Below are positions 1 to 7,874 of a DNA stretch of 27,205 bases, one piece after another (positions within the stretch are counted from its first letter, which is position 1; every line of letters begins with the position of its first letter). A model generated the notes under the pieces. It was given only the letters and a program-made list of their open reading frames with translations. It did no database searches and was not told the origin of the DNA. The DNA is from F23-B02 sp963590435. GTDB lineage: Bacteria > Bacillota > Clostridia > Oscillospirales > Oscillospiraceae. The position numbers and the translations under genes are program-made. The stretch is from the NCBI GenBank assembly GCA_963590435.1, contig CAVAPG010000009.1, forward strand, positions 1-27,205, given 5' to 3'.

Positions 1-258
1 CGCCTGGGTGAGCGGCACGGGCATGAGATATAATTACACATACGAGGGCATGTCGATGCGTACAGCTTCTGGGGGCTGTTTGTTCTTGTTGCCATACCGC
101 TGCCAGGCACGGGTGCATGGACGGGTGCGCTGGTCGCCTCGCTTATGAATATGCGCCTTATGAGAGCCCTGCCGGCTATAGGCATGGGCGTTGCCGTTGC
201 CGGGATTATTGTCCTTGCCGTAACATACGGCGTTATCGGCATCGGCACCCTGGTGTGA
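1..258 (+). CDS. Small multi-drug export family (COG2426) protein, 3' fragment with disturbed frame
   Basis: The frame ending at the TGA at 256-258 encodes a membrane C-terminus. It contains the segment FWGLFVLVAIPLPGTGAWTG, a hallmark of the COG2426 / small multi-drug export family (PF06695), followed by a hydrophobic helix ending at the stop. The 5' part lies outside the window. The frame is not open to the left edge, because a TAA sits at 31-33. Between that stop and the conserved segment there is no ATG or GTG in frame. Frame 1 codons before the stop and frame 2 codons at about 29-49 both look plausible as protein, so two compensating indels, a sequencing error or a decayed gene are all possible. 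Family assignment is confident from the core motif. The exact substrate of this family is not established. Confidence 0.6.
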
Positions 259-355
259 TTATGATTGTGATGTGATATTAATTTTTGCGGAGGGAGCAGC
301 GGCGCGCAAAGAATTACCTAAGAGCTTTTGAAAAAATATCGAATAATTTAATTTA

Positions 356-390
356 ATATCCGTCCCGAATTTTCTCGGGACGGATATTTT
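356..390 (+). terminator. Intrinsic terminator after the COG2426 gene
   Basis: A perfect 13-bp stem pairs 356-368 with 375-387 around a 6-nt loop (369-374), and the stem runs into TTTT. It closes the upstream transcription unit just before the next promoter. Confidence 0.85.
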
Positions 391-396
391 ATGCCC

Positions 397-427
397 TTGA
401 CACTACAATAGTTATAGAGTTTAATAT
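397..427 (+). promoter_or_regulatory. Sigma-A promoter with MerR-type dyad in the spacer
   Basis: A consensus -35 TTGACA lies at 397-402. Possible -10 boxes are TTTAAT (420-425, 17-bp spacer) and TAATAT (422-427, 19-bp spacer). Positions 400-420 form an imperfect dyad centred on 410, with half-sites CTACAA and TTATAG around TAG; 8 of 10 flanking base pairs are symmetric. MerR-family activators typically bind a dyad inside an elongated 19-bp spacer, and a MerR gene lies in this operon, so autoregulation is the natural inference. Confidence 0.65.
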
Positions 428-450
428 ATCTATCAGCAGAGGTGATGCTT

Positions 451-1794
451 ATGGAGCGGAATTTAACTACGGGCAGCGTATTCAAAAACATTGTCATATT
501 TTCGCTGCCGTATTTCCTGTCATATTTTTTGCAGACACTGTACGGCCTTGCGGATCTGTTTATAATCGGGCAGTTCGAGGGAGTCGCATCGACGACGGCA
601 GTGTCGATAGGCAGTCAGGTCATGCACATGCTCACGGTTGTGATAGTCGGGCTTGCGATGGGTACGACGGTGTCAATAGGCAGAGCCGTCGGAGCGGGAG
701 ATAAAAAACGGGTATCGGTGTGCATAGGAAACACCGTTACGCTGTTCATGCTCGTTTCGCTCGCGCTGACGGTTATTCTTATTCTGCTGGTTCGGCCCAT
801 CGTGTCGGTCATGTCAACGCCGACGGAGGCGGTGGACGGCACGGTCAGATATCTTATGATATGTTTTATCGGGATTCCGTTTATCACGGCGTATAATATC
901 ATAAGCTCGGTCTTTCGCGGCATGGGCGACAGCAAAAGCCCGATGTTTTTTATCGCGATTGCCTGTGCGGCAAATATCGCACTGGATTATCTTTTCATGG
1001 GTGCGATGCACCTCGGCCCTGCCGGTGCGGCGCTCGGCACGACGCTGTCGCAGTCGATAAGCGTGGCGGTTGCCTTTATAGCAATCAGACGCCATAAGAG
1101 CATTGCCGTTTCCCGACGAGACCTTCGTCCGCAGAGAGCCGTTATGGGGCAGCTTCTCGGAATAGGCGTACCCGTTGCGCTTCAGGACGGACTTATACAG
1201 ATTGCGTTCATTATCATAACCGTCATAGCAAACCGCCGCGGTCTGACAGATTCGGCGGCAGTCGGCATCGTGGAGAAGATTATAAGCTTCCTGTTCCTTG
1301 TTCCGTCGTCGATGCTGTCAACGGTCTCGGCTCTCGGCGCTCAGAATATCGGCGCCGGCAAGCTCGACAGAGCGGAAAAGACGCTATGGTATTCGATTGC
1401 AATCGCGGCCGGCTTCGGCGTGATTATAAGCATAGTCATTCAATTCGTCTCCGAGGGAGCCGTCGGCATTTTTACATCCGACGAAAATGTCATTATCTCC
1501 GGCGGACAGTATCTGCGCGGATATATACTCGACTGCACATTTGCCGGGGTTCACTTCTGCTTCAGCGGCTATTTCTGCGCCTGCGGCAGGTCTATAATTT
1601 CGTTCGTGCATAATATTTCCGGCGTTGCCCTTGTGCGTGTTCCGGGTGCGTATTTCATGTCGAAAATGTTCCCGACGACACTGTTTCCGATGGGACTTGC
1701 AACCGCCGCCGGATCGCTGCTGCAGGTTATTATATGCATTGTTGCCTACAGGATAATAAAACGCGGAGGGAAGGCGGTGCACGGGCTTGGATAA
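451..1794 (+). CDS. MATE family efflux transporter
   Basis: This 447-residue, strongly hydrophobic protein has the two-bundle, roughly 12-helix layout and length of MATE (multidrug and toxic compound extrusion) antiporters. These use an ion gradient to export drugs or toxic metabolites across the cytoplasmic membrane. Family features include the N-terminal VFKNIVIFSLPYFLSYFLQTLYGLAD region, the FRGMGDSKSP segment near residue 155, and a second bundle repeating the fold. ATG 451 is chosen because AGAGGTG at 438-444 sits about 6 nt upstream; GTG 442 and ATG 445 fall in or against that site. It overlaps the next gene, a MerR regulator, by 8 nt, so the pair is probably translationally coupled and regulated together. 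The substrate cannot be told from sequence. Confidence 0.92.
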   Translation: MERNLTTGSVFKNIVIFSLPYFLSYFLQTLYGLADLFIIGQFEGVASTTAVSIGSQVMHMLTVVIVGLAMGTTVSIGRAVGAGDKKRVSVCIGNTVTLFMLVSLALTVILILLVRPIVSVMSTPTEAVDGTVRYLMICFIGIPFITAYNIISSVFRGMGDSKSPMFFIAIACAANIALDYLFMGAMHLGPAGAALGTTLSQSISVAVAFIAIRRHKSIAVSRRDLRPQRAVMGQLLGIGVPVALQDGLIQIAFIIITVIANRRGLTDSAAVGIVEKIISFLFLVPSSMLSTVSALGAQNIGAGKLDRAEKTLWYSIAIAAGFGVIISIVIQFVSEGAVGIFTSDENVIISGGQYLRGYILDCTFAGVHFCFSGYFCACGRSIISFVHNISGVALVRVPGAYFMSKMFPTTLFPMGLATAAGSLLQVIICIVAYRIIKRGGKAVHGLG

Positions 1795-2608
1795 AGACGC
1801 TCTTTTTTCAATCGGACAGACGGCAAAGCTGTTTAATCTCAGCGTCGGGACACTCAGACACTATGAGACGCTGGGGCTGGTCAGGCCGGAATATATCGAT
1901 CCGGAAACCGGATATCGCTATTACAGCGTCCGGCAGTTTGAGCCGCTGAACACCGTGAGGTATCTCCGTATGCTGGATATGCCGCTTCCGACGATAGGCG
2001 AATTTCTGAAAAATCGGGATATCGATGCCATGGAGCAGAAGCTCATTGCTCAGAAGGCCGAGATTGAAAAGAGAAAAACCGAGCTTGAAAACATAGAGCG
2101 CAAGATCGACAACCGCCTGAGCATGATAAACGATGCGAAAAGTGCGCCTTTGGATATAATAGAGGAGAAAAAACTGCCGCAGCGGCATCTGCTGTGGCTT
2201 GAAAAGCCGATAAGACTTGAGAATGCGCTGGATATGGAGCTGCCGATACGAAAGCTCGATGTCAGGGAAAATACGGCGGTGTTTCTCGGTAAGGTCGGCG
2301 TCGGAATTTCACGCGAAAATCTCCTCGGCGGAAGATATGACAAATATGACTGCGTTTTTCTGATCCTGGACGATGAAGAGAATATCGACGGCGCACGCAT
2401 AATGCCCGAAGCGCGCTGTGTCTGCCTGCGATACACGGGAAGCCACAAAGAAGCCGCCGCGCAGTATGAAAAACTGGCAGAGTATATGCGCGCGCACGGC
2501 CTGCGGCCTGCCGGCTTTTCACGGGAGGTCACGATGATAGACTACGGCCTGACAAACGACCCCGAAAAATTCGTAACGCAGATAAGCATACCCGTTGAAG
2601 AGATATAG
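1787..2608 (+). CDS. MerR family regulator with GyrI-like effector domain
   Basis: The 273-residue protein starts with a MerR winged helix-turn-helix (LFSIGQTAKLFNLSVGTLRHYETLGLV, residues 6-32, continuing through DPETGYRYY). A predicted coiled-coil dimerisation helix follows at about 75-118. The C-terminal domain (about 125-270) has the layout of GyrI-like/effector-binding domains such as that of BmrR. Such proteins sense small hydrophobic drugs and activate a cognate efflux pump by twisting the promoter spacer. The start is TTG 1787, inside the end of the MATE gene; AAGGCGG (1771-1777) is a possible ribosome binding site and no nearby ATG is in frame. Linkage to the pump and the dyad at 400-420 suggest it controls its own operon. 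The ligand is unknown. Confidence 0.88.
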   Translation: MDKDALFSIGQTAKLFNLSVGTLRHYETLGLVRPEYIDPETGYRYYSVRQFEPLNTVRYLRMLDMPLPTIGEFLKNRDIDAMEQKLIAQKAEIEKRKTELENIERKIDNRLSMINDAKSAPLDIIEEKKLPQRHLLWLEKPIRLENALDMELPIRKLDVRENTAVFLGKVGVGISRENLLGGRYDKYDCVFLILDDEENIDGARIMPEARCVCLRYTGSHKEAAAQYEKLAEYMRAHGLRPAGFSREVTMIDYGLTNDPEKFVTQISIPVEEI

Positions 2609-2616
2609 AGATATAG

Positions 2617-2656
2617 AAAACGCCCGTCGGAGAGCTTTCCGACGGGCGCTTTGCTT
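2617..2656. terminator. Bidirectional terminator between convergent genes
   Basis: A perfect 10-bp GC-rich stem pairs 2621-2630 with 2639-2648. On the + strand it is followed by CTTTGCTT; on the - strand the stem is followed by TTTTC. It lies between the MerR gene (+) and the hypothetical gene (-) and can serve both. Confidence 0.85.
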
Positions 2657-2675
2657 GACCTTGAATTTTGCCTTT

Positions 2676-2993
2676 TTATCTTATAGATGCCCTTGCATTG
2701 TCAAGTGTAATGACGATGCCGTTCTTCGCGGCAACATCGTTTACCTGAGAAACAAGCTTTTCGGCATAGACGTTCAGGAATTTGACCGTAAGTGCCTCCT
2801 TCTGCTTTGCGCTCATCGCGCCGAGAATGCCCTTGACGATTTTCTTGGAAAATTCGGGAGACGCGCCGACGCACTTGCGAATCAGGGGATTGACGCCTTC
2901 GCTTTCGGACAGAATTTTTATCAAATCCGGCAGGAATTTGTCGAGCGTTTCGGTATAGTCAAATTCGCTGACCTGCATTGTAAGTTCAATCAT
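2676..2993 (-). CDS. Hypothetical protein, 105 aa
   Basis: I do not recognise this protein. It is 105 residues, soluble and apparently mostly helical, with no signal peptide, membrane segment or cysteine-rich motif (one Cys). ATG at 2993-2991 is chosen because GGAGG (3004-3000) lies 6 nt upstream; an upstream in-frame extension to 3044 lacks such a site. The gene has its own near-consensus promoter and ends at a bidirectional terminator, so it appears to be a single-gene unit, although read-through from yeiH upstream is possible because no terminator is visible there. The clean ribosome binding site, promoter and terminator make a real expressed gene likely. Confidence 0.75.
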   Translation of the reverse strand: MIELTMQVSEFDYTETLDKFLPDLIKILSESEGVNPLIRKCVGASPEFSKKIVKGILGAMSAKQKEALTVKFLNVYAEKLVSQVNDVAAKNGIVITLDNARASIR

Positions 2994-3042
2994 AGTTAAC
3001 CTCCGGTGAAAATAATGCTGTGATTTTGTCCATAACAGAGGC

Positions 3043-3071
3043 ATTATACAGAAACATATTCAAAATATCAA
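3043..3071 (-). promoter_or_regulatory. Promoter of the 105-aa hypothetical gene
   Basis: On the - strand, TTGATA (3071-3066), a 17-bp spacer and a perfect TATAAT (3048-3043) precede the gene, giving a leader of about 40 nt. Confidence 0.8.
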
Positions 3072-3097
3072 CAACAAAATTTTACCGAATTAATACT

Positions 3098-4123
3098 TTA
3101 TGCAATCAGTCCCAGAACATGCTGCATTGCAATCGCAACGCCTGTTATGCCGACCCAGCAGCAGAACCCGAGAAGCAGCGGCTTGCCGCCTGTTTTGATA
3201 AGCTTTACGGGGTTTGTGTTCAGCCCGATTGCCGCCATGGCAAGGACTATCATAAATTTGCTCAGCTCCTTGAGCGGTGAAAACACGCTTGCATCGACGC
3301 CCAGTGCCTGCGCTATTGTTGTTATGACCGAGGCGAGGACAAAGTAAAGGATGAACATCGGGAAGACTTTTTTAATGCTGACCTTCTGCCCGGATTCCCC
3401 TGCCGATTTCTTTGAGCGTATAAATGCGAGGACGAGCGTAATGGGTATAATCGCCAGAGTGCGCGTAAGCTTGACCGTGACGGCTTTGTCGAGGGTTTCC
3501 GTTCCGAGACCCCACATGCTGTCCCATGTGGACGCGGCGGCAGTAACAGACGAAGTGTCATTTACGGCTGTTCCGGCAAAAATTCCGAATGCCTCGCCGG
3601 ATGTCGTCGAAAATCCGATGAATGTTCCGATCAGAGGAAAGACGAGCGCGGCAATGACATTATAAAAGAAGATGACCGATATCGCCTGCGCGACCTCTTC
3701 GTCGCTTGCATCGATGACAGGTGCGGTCGCCGCGATGGCAGAGCCGCCGCAAATGGACGAGCCGACACCGATAAGCGTGGAAATCTTCGACGGAATTTTA
3801 AGCGCCTTGCACAGAACAAATGCGACAATCAGCGAGGTGCTTATTGTGCTGAGTATAATGGGCAGCGACTGTACGCCCGTTTTGCCGATAACGCTCAGAT
3901 TCATGCCGAAGCCGAGCAGTATGACAGCCCACTGGAGAATTTTCTTCGATGTGAATTTTATGCCGGCGTCAAACGGCGCACGATTCTTCAGCAGCATGCC
4001 GACAATCATGCCGAAAATTATTGAAATAATAGGGCCGCCGACAACGGCAAATTTGCGGCCGAGCAGCCACGCAGGGACTGCGATAATCAGGCACAGCAGC
4101 AGTCCTTTGATTTTTTCTTTCAT
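3098..4123 (-). CDS. yeiH: YeiH family putative sulfate export transporter
   Basis: The 341-residue polytopic membrane protein belongs to the YeiH / PF03601 family. Recognisable segments are AVPAWLLGRKFAVVGGPIISII near the N-terminus, KILQWAVILLGFGMNLSVI at about 55-75, and the GSSICGGSAIAATAPVI loop at about 120-136. It is predicted to have about 10 helices in the cytoplasmic membrane. The family name (sulfate exporter) rests on limited genetics in a few members, so the substrate is uncertain. It is the last gene of the six-gene operon and starts 18 nt after the DUF1294 stop, with only a weak purine-rich ribosome binding site (AAGAAGAA). No terminator is obvious after it. Confidence 0.88.
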   Translation of the reverse strand: MKEKIKGLLLCLIIAVPAWLLGRKFAVVGGPIISIIFGMIVGMLLKNRAPFDAGIKFTSKKILQWAVILLGFGMNLSVIGKTGVQSLPIILSTISTSLIVAFVLCKALKIPSKISTLIGVGSSICGGSAIAATAPVIDASDEEVAQAISVIFFYNVIAALVFPLIGTFIGFSTTSGEAFGIFAGTAVNDTSSVTAAASTWDSMWGLGTETLDKAVTVKLTRTLAIIPITLVLAFIRSKKSAGESGQKVSIKKVFPMFILYFVLASVITTIAQALGVDASVFSPLKELSKFMIVLAMAAIGLNTNPVKLIKTGGKPLLLGFCCWVGITGVAIAMQHVLGLIA

Positions 4124-4141
4124 TTTGGGGGTTCTTCTTTC

Positions 4142-4411
4142 TTATCCGAACTTTATGACTAAAAATGCGCAGGCGGCAATCTGAATTACCGCAAGCAGGG
4201 GGAAGCCTATGGCAAACGCTTTGTGCAGAGTCTTATGGTGGAAGGAATACATGCCCACCGTGCCGCCGAGTCCGCCGCCTATAATCGCCAGAGCAAAGAG
4301 AGTTTTTTCCGGGATGCGGCGGCTGCGCGTTTTTGCCAGAGCCTTGTCTATGCCCATCAGGGCGCATAAAATTATATTTACCGCCGCAAGATAATAAGCA
4401 AGTATCTCCAT
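4142..4411 (-). CDS. DUF1294 small membrane protein
   Basis: This 89-residue protein has about three hydrophobic helices and the DUF1294 signature. An early conserved region around MGIDKALAKTRSRRIPEKTL is followed by the glycine-rich GGGLGGTVGMYSFHHKT segment. ATG 4411-4409 shares one base with the upstream stop (TGATG), so translation is probably coupled; the GTG one codon earlier is a less likely start. The biochemical role of DUF1294 is unknown. Here it sits between a PPC-domain protein and the YeiH exporter in a tight operon, which does not by itself reveal function. Confidence 0.85.
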   Translation of the reverse strand: MEILAYYLAAVNIILCALMGIDKALAKTRSRRIPEKTLFALAIIGGGLGGTVGMYSFHHKTLHKAFAIGFPLLAVIQIAACAFLVIKFG

Positions 4412-4830
4412 CACAGCTTGAACAGATTAAGTCCCACGTCTTCGTCGTGGTATCTGTCTACCTCCCCGTCTATAACAGTAACTATCATCTCGCAGGTTGC
4501 GGATATCACCGCACGGTTGAGATGTCCGCCGAAGACCTCACCCTTTTCACTGCCTGCGGACATGTGAATGTGCGTATAGAACTGTCCGTCCATGGTGTTT
4601 ATGGTGCCGGTCAGGGAGACTATCTCAAACGCGCCTTTGAATTCGTTTGAATAATACTTCTTCTCGCTTGTGTTGAACACGCCGACGGTGAAGTCGTTTG
4701 TCGCGCCGAGTGCCGTAACCGAGGCGAGCTTAATGTTCTCTTTCAGTGCAAGCTCGCGGATCTTGTCGAGTATTTCCTCGCCGCGGTCGATGCGCACAAC
4801 GATGGTGTTTCCGAATCTCTTATACTTCAT
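4411..4830 (-). CDS. PPC (DUF296) domain protein
   Basis: The 139-residue protein is a single PPC/DUF296 domain (PF03479). It opens with a strand-rich region containing RIDRGEEILDKIRELALKEN and carries the family's histidine cluster, HIHMS at about residues 87-91 and GGHL at about 101-104. In crystallised family members these histidines can bind a metal. In plants the domain accompanies AT-hook DNA-binding proteins, and bacterial stand-alone members are often annotated as DNA-binding, but that role is not shown. It starts only 3 nt after the ygiQ stop and its stop overlaps the DUF1294 start, so it is firmly inside the operon. Its length matches stand-alone bacterial members. Confidence 0.87.
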   Translation of the reverse strand: MKYKRFGNTIVVRIDRGEEILDKIRELALKENIKLASVTALGATNDFTVGVFNTSEKKYYSNEFKGAFEIVSLTGTINTMDGQFYTHIHMSAGSEKGEVFGGHLNRAVISATCEMIVTVIDGEVDRYHDEDVGLNLFKL

Positions 4831-4833
4831 GGC

Positions 4834-6774
4834 TCATTTTCCTTTCTTTTTCCCCGGCTTTGCGTTTTTCTTCGGCTTGGGCTTTGCCCAGCCCTTGGCG
4901 TAACCGGCTTTTTTTGTTATCTGCGGTTTTTCCGCAGCTTTGCTTTTCTCCTGATTTTTTGCTCTCGGCGGACGGTCGGGACGCACAAGACACTCCGGAG
5001 TGTAGCCGATGAGATCCTCTCTTCCGGCTTCTTTGAGCGCTTCTATGACGAGCTTGCGCTTATCAGGCCTTTTCCACTGCAGCAGCGCGCGCTGCATGGC
5101 CTTTTCGTGGAATGTTTTTGCCACATACACCGATTTCATGGTCATCGGGTCTATCCCCGTGTAATACATGCAGGTCGAAACAGTGCCCGGCGTCGGATAA
5201 AAGTCCTGCACCTGCTCAGGCTGCCGCCCCATTTTGTTGAGGTATTCGGCAAGCGCCACGGCGTCGCTGAGCGTACTGCCGGGATGCGAGGACATAAGAT
5301 ACGGCACGACATACTGCTCCTTGGAAAAGCGGGTGTTGAGCTTTTTGTATTTATCCATGAACTTTTCGTACACGCCGATGTGCGGCTTGCCCATGTAATC
5401 GAGCACGCTGTCAATGCAGTGCTCGGGCGCGACCTTGAGCTGGCCGGATATATGATATTTCACCAGCTCGGCGAAGAAATCGTCGTTTTTATCCTCGAGC
5501 ATATAGTCATATCTTATTCCCGAGCGGACGAAAACCTTTTTTATTCCGGGAATCTGGCGCAGCTTGCGCAGAAGGGCCAGATAATCAGAGTGGTCCGCGT
5601 CCAGATTCGGGCAGGGCGTCGGAGCAAGACAGCGCCTGTCGGCGCACATGCCGCATTTGGCCTGCTTTTTGCATGAATGGTGGCGGAAATTTGCCGAAGG
5701 GCCTCCGACGTCGTTTATATAGCCCTTGAAATCCGGAAATTTCGTCAGTGCCGTGACCTCGCGGATAATGCTCTCGTGACTGCGGCTTGTTACCATTCGG
5801 CCCTGATGAAAGGCCAGTGCGCAGAAGTTGCATCCGCCGAAGCAGCCGCGGTTGTGAATGACGGAGAATTTGACCTCCTCGATTGCCGGAACACCGCCGA
5901 GCGGCTCATACATCGGGTGATACTGCTTCGTGTACGGAAGCTCCGCCACGCGGTCGAGCTCTTTCGTCTCAAGCGGCATGGCAGGCGGATTGACGATGAG
6001 ATACCTGCCGTCGTGCTCCTGAATCAGGGCCTTGCCACGCACGGGGTCGTGCTCGGCGTATTCAATGCGCGTCGCGTCCGCATAAAAACGCTTGCTGTCG
6101 CAAACATCGGCAAACGACGGCAGAGTTACGCTCTCAAAGGCGCATTCCGAAGCGTCATGTGCCAGGAACGCAGTTCCGCGAATATCGCGCATTTCGGAAA
6201 CGGGAATTTTCTTTTTAAGCCTCTTTGCTATCTCACGGGACGCCGTTTCGCCCATGCCGTAGATAAGCATATCCGCGCCGGAATCGACGAGCACCGAGCG
6301 GCGGACCTTGTCGTCCCAGTAATCGTAATGCGCAAAGCGGCGCAGGGAAGCCTCAAGACCGCCGATTATTATCGGAACGTCCGAACCGAATGCCTCACGG
6401 GCACGGTTTGCATAGACAATCGTGGCCCTGTCCGGACGCAGTCCGGCCCTCTTGCCGGGAGAATAGAAATCCTCGCTGCGGCGCTTTTTCGCCGCAGTGT
6501 AGTGCGCAACCATCGAGTCGAGGTTGCCGGCGCCGATCATAACGCCCAGACGCGGTCTGCCAAACGCGGCGAAGGCATCTGCCGAATGCCAGTCCGGCTG
6601 AGAGAGAATTGCCACGCGATAGCCGTCCGCTTCAAGAACACGCGCGATAACGCTTGTGCCGAAGCTCGGATGGTCTACATACGCATCCCCCGTAACGAGA
6701 AGAAAATCGTACCACCACCAGCCGCGCTCGTGCATCTCATCCCTCGATACGGGCAAAAATTCAAGGTCTTCCAT
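4834..6774 (-). CDS. ygiQ: YgiQ family radical SAM protein
   Basis: This 646-residue protein matches the YgiQ family of radical SAM enzymes. An N-terminal domain (about 1-290) starts with FLPVSRDEMHERGWW and includes DAYVDHPSFG. The radical SAM cluster motif follows as C311-FGG-C315-NF-C318, which would bind a 4Fe-4S cluster that reductively cleaves S-adenosylmethionine. A second cysteine group (residues about 368-388) and the C-terminal extension ending in a Lys/Pro/Ala-rich tail are typical of YgiQ. The substrate of the family is unknown. The start ATG overlaps the stop of the upstream phosphoesterase by one base (TAATG). The basic low-complexity tail of about 45 residues is probably disordered. 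Confidence 0.93.
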   Translation of the reverse strand: MEDLEFLPVSRDEMHERGWWWYDFLLVTGDAYVDHPSFGTSVIARVLEADGYRVAILSQPDWHSADAFAAFGRPRLGVMIGAGNLDSMVAHYTAAKKRRSEDFYSPGKRAGLRPDRATIVYANRAREAFGSDVPIIIGGLEASLRRFAHYDYWDDKVRRSVLVDSGADMLIYGMGETASREIAKRLKKKIPVSEMRDIRGTAFLAHDASECAFESVTLPSFADVCDSKRFYADATRIEYAEHDPVRGKALIQEHDGRYLIVNPPAMPLETKELDRVAELPYTKQYHPMYEPLGGVPAIEEVKFSVIHNRGCFGGCNFCALAFHQGRMVTSRSHESIIREVTALTKFPDFKGYINDVGGPSANFRHHSCKKQAKCGMCADRRCLAPTPCPNLDADHSDYLALLRKLRQIPGIKKVFVRSGIRYDYMLEDKNDDFFAELVKYHISGQLKVAPEHCIDSVLDYMGKPHIGVYEKFMDKYKKLNTRFSKEQYVVPYLMSSHPGSTLSDAVALAEYLNKMGRQPEQVQDFYPTPGTVSTCMYYTGIDPMTMKSVYVAKTFHEKAMQRALLQWKRPDKRKLVIEALKEAGREDLIGYTPECLVRPDRPPRAKNQEKSKAAEKPQITKKAGYAKGWAKPKPKKNAKPGKKKGK

Positions 6775-7874
6775 TATATAAGCTCACCCCAATACCAACC
6801 TGATGTTCCGTTGTGCTTGACAAGGCAACCGCGGGATGTCTCCTCGACTACGCCGACTTTGTCGCCGACCCTGAGTTCAAGCACAAGATCTGTCGAATCA
6901 TTGCATTTGCAAAACTCCTCTTCGGAGTAAAGATATTTTGTCAGGACCTCCATCTCATATCCGGTGCGGACATGGCGCACGAGGGAAAATTCCCTTCCGC
7001 GGTGCAGAACCTGCACGTCGTTGTCGCCCCAGCGGATATAATAGCTCTTATTCCCACCGTGCTGAGCGGTTTTCACCGTGCGCACGGGAAACGGGTCATA
7101 GGCCTCAAACGAGAAATTCTCGCTGCCCTCGCAGGGGATAATCAGGGCATTTAACTGCCCGTCGTCCTTCAGTGAGCAGCCGCCGTCGATGGAGATAACG
7201 CGGTGCTGTCTGTCGATTATCGGGTTTGCGCACACGCGGTCGGGCAGATAGAGCATAACCGGCCAGTGTCCTACGATGACCCACTTGTCAAAGCTGTAGC
7301 CGCAGCTCATGAAATCGTCAAACTTCATGCAGTCGCCGCCGAGCTGCCGCTCGATGGGTATATCGGGCTTTATTCCGCCGTGAACGAAGATATAGTGCGC
7401 AGTTTCTATCACATGGGGAAGCCCGTGCAGAAAGTTCCATTCCGGAGCGAAGCGCTCCGACAGCTCGGGTATATGCGCCTGAAAGTCCAGCTCCGGCGTT
7501 ATCTCAACGCCCAGCTCTCCGAGCATGTCCCAGATAAGACCGCCCTGCTTGTCGAGCATGTAATTTACAATGCGCGGCGCCCAGTATCGCCGCTCGGAAT
7601 CGAGCACGTCTGCCCATGTGTCGCAGTTTCCGCAGATTGCATGGCAGTTGCCGTGCGAGGACAGATTCATTATAAAGCGAAGCGTCTCAAGGCTGTTTTT
7701 GCCCTTTTCGAGGAAGTCCCCGTCGATGATAAGCTCATCGCTGTCGGAGAAATTAATTTTTTCGAGAAGACCCTTGAAATACGGCATATTCGCGTGTATA
7801 TCCGAAACCGCTATTATGCGCCTGCCGTGCGCATCGAGCTTTTCAACGCGCGCGTTTACATTCCACATTGACAT
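6774..7874 (-). CDS. PPP-like metallophosphoesterase with SH3-like C-terminus
   Basis: The 366-residue protein has a calcineurin-like phosphoesterase core at about 20-265. Visible are DIH (D25, H27), GD (G52, D53), GN (G82, N83), HGG (H165) and GH (G202, H203), the usual two-metal ligands in order. The spacing and SLETLRFIM resemble the PPP branch (ApaH, PrpE, PP1/PP2A-like). However, the usual GDxxDRG reads GDFLEKG and GNHE/GNHD reads GNCD, so the phosphate-contacting Arg and the catalytic His are replaced. The last 55 residues (GDKVGVVEET...SGWYWGELI) look like an SH3-type domain. The start ATG follows the upstream stop directly (TAAATG); ATG two codons later is an alternative. A phosphatase or nucleotide hydrolase is likely, but activity is uncertain given the substitutions. 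Confidence 0.82.
   Translation of the reverse strand: MSMWNVNARVEKLDAHGRRIIAVSDIHANMPYFKGLLEKINFSDSDELIIDGDFLEKGKNSLETLRFIMNLSSHGNCHAICGNCDTWADVLDSERRYWAPRIVNYMLDKQGGLIWDMLGELGVEITPELDFQAHIPELSERFAPEWNFLHGLPHVIETAHYIFVHGGIKPDIPIERQLGGDCMKFDDFMSCGYSFDKWVIVGHWPVMLYLPDRVCANPIIDRQHRVISIDGGCSLKDDGQLNALIIPCEGSENFSFEAYDPFPVRTVKTAQHGGNKSYYIRWGDNDVQVLHRGREFSLVRHVRTGYEMEVLTKYLYSEEEFCKCNDSTDLVLELRVGDKVGVVEETSRGCLVKHNGTSGWYWGELI

Noticed and set aside
5677..6930. Long open frame on the + strand, 417 aa
   Set aside because: It is antisense to ygiQ, whose radical SAM motif and family match are clear. The antisense product has no coherent domain.
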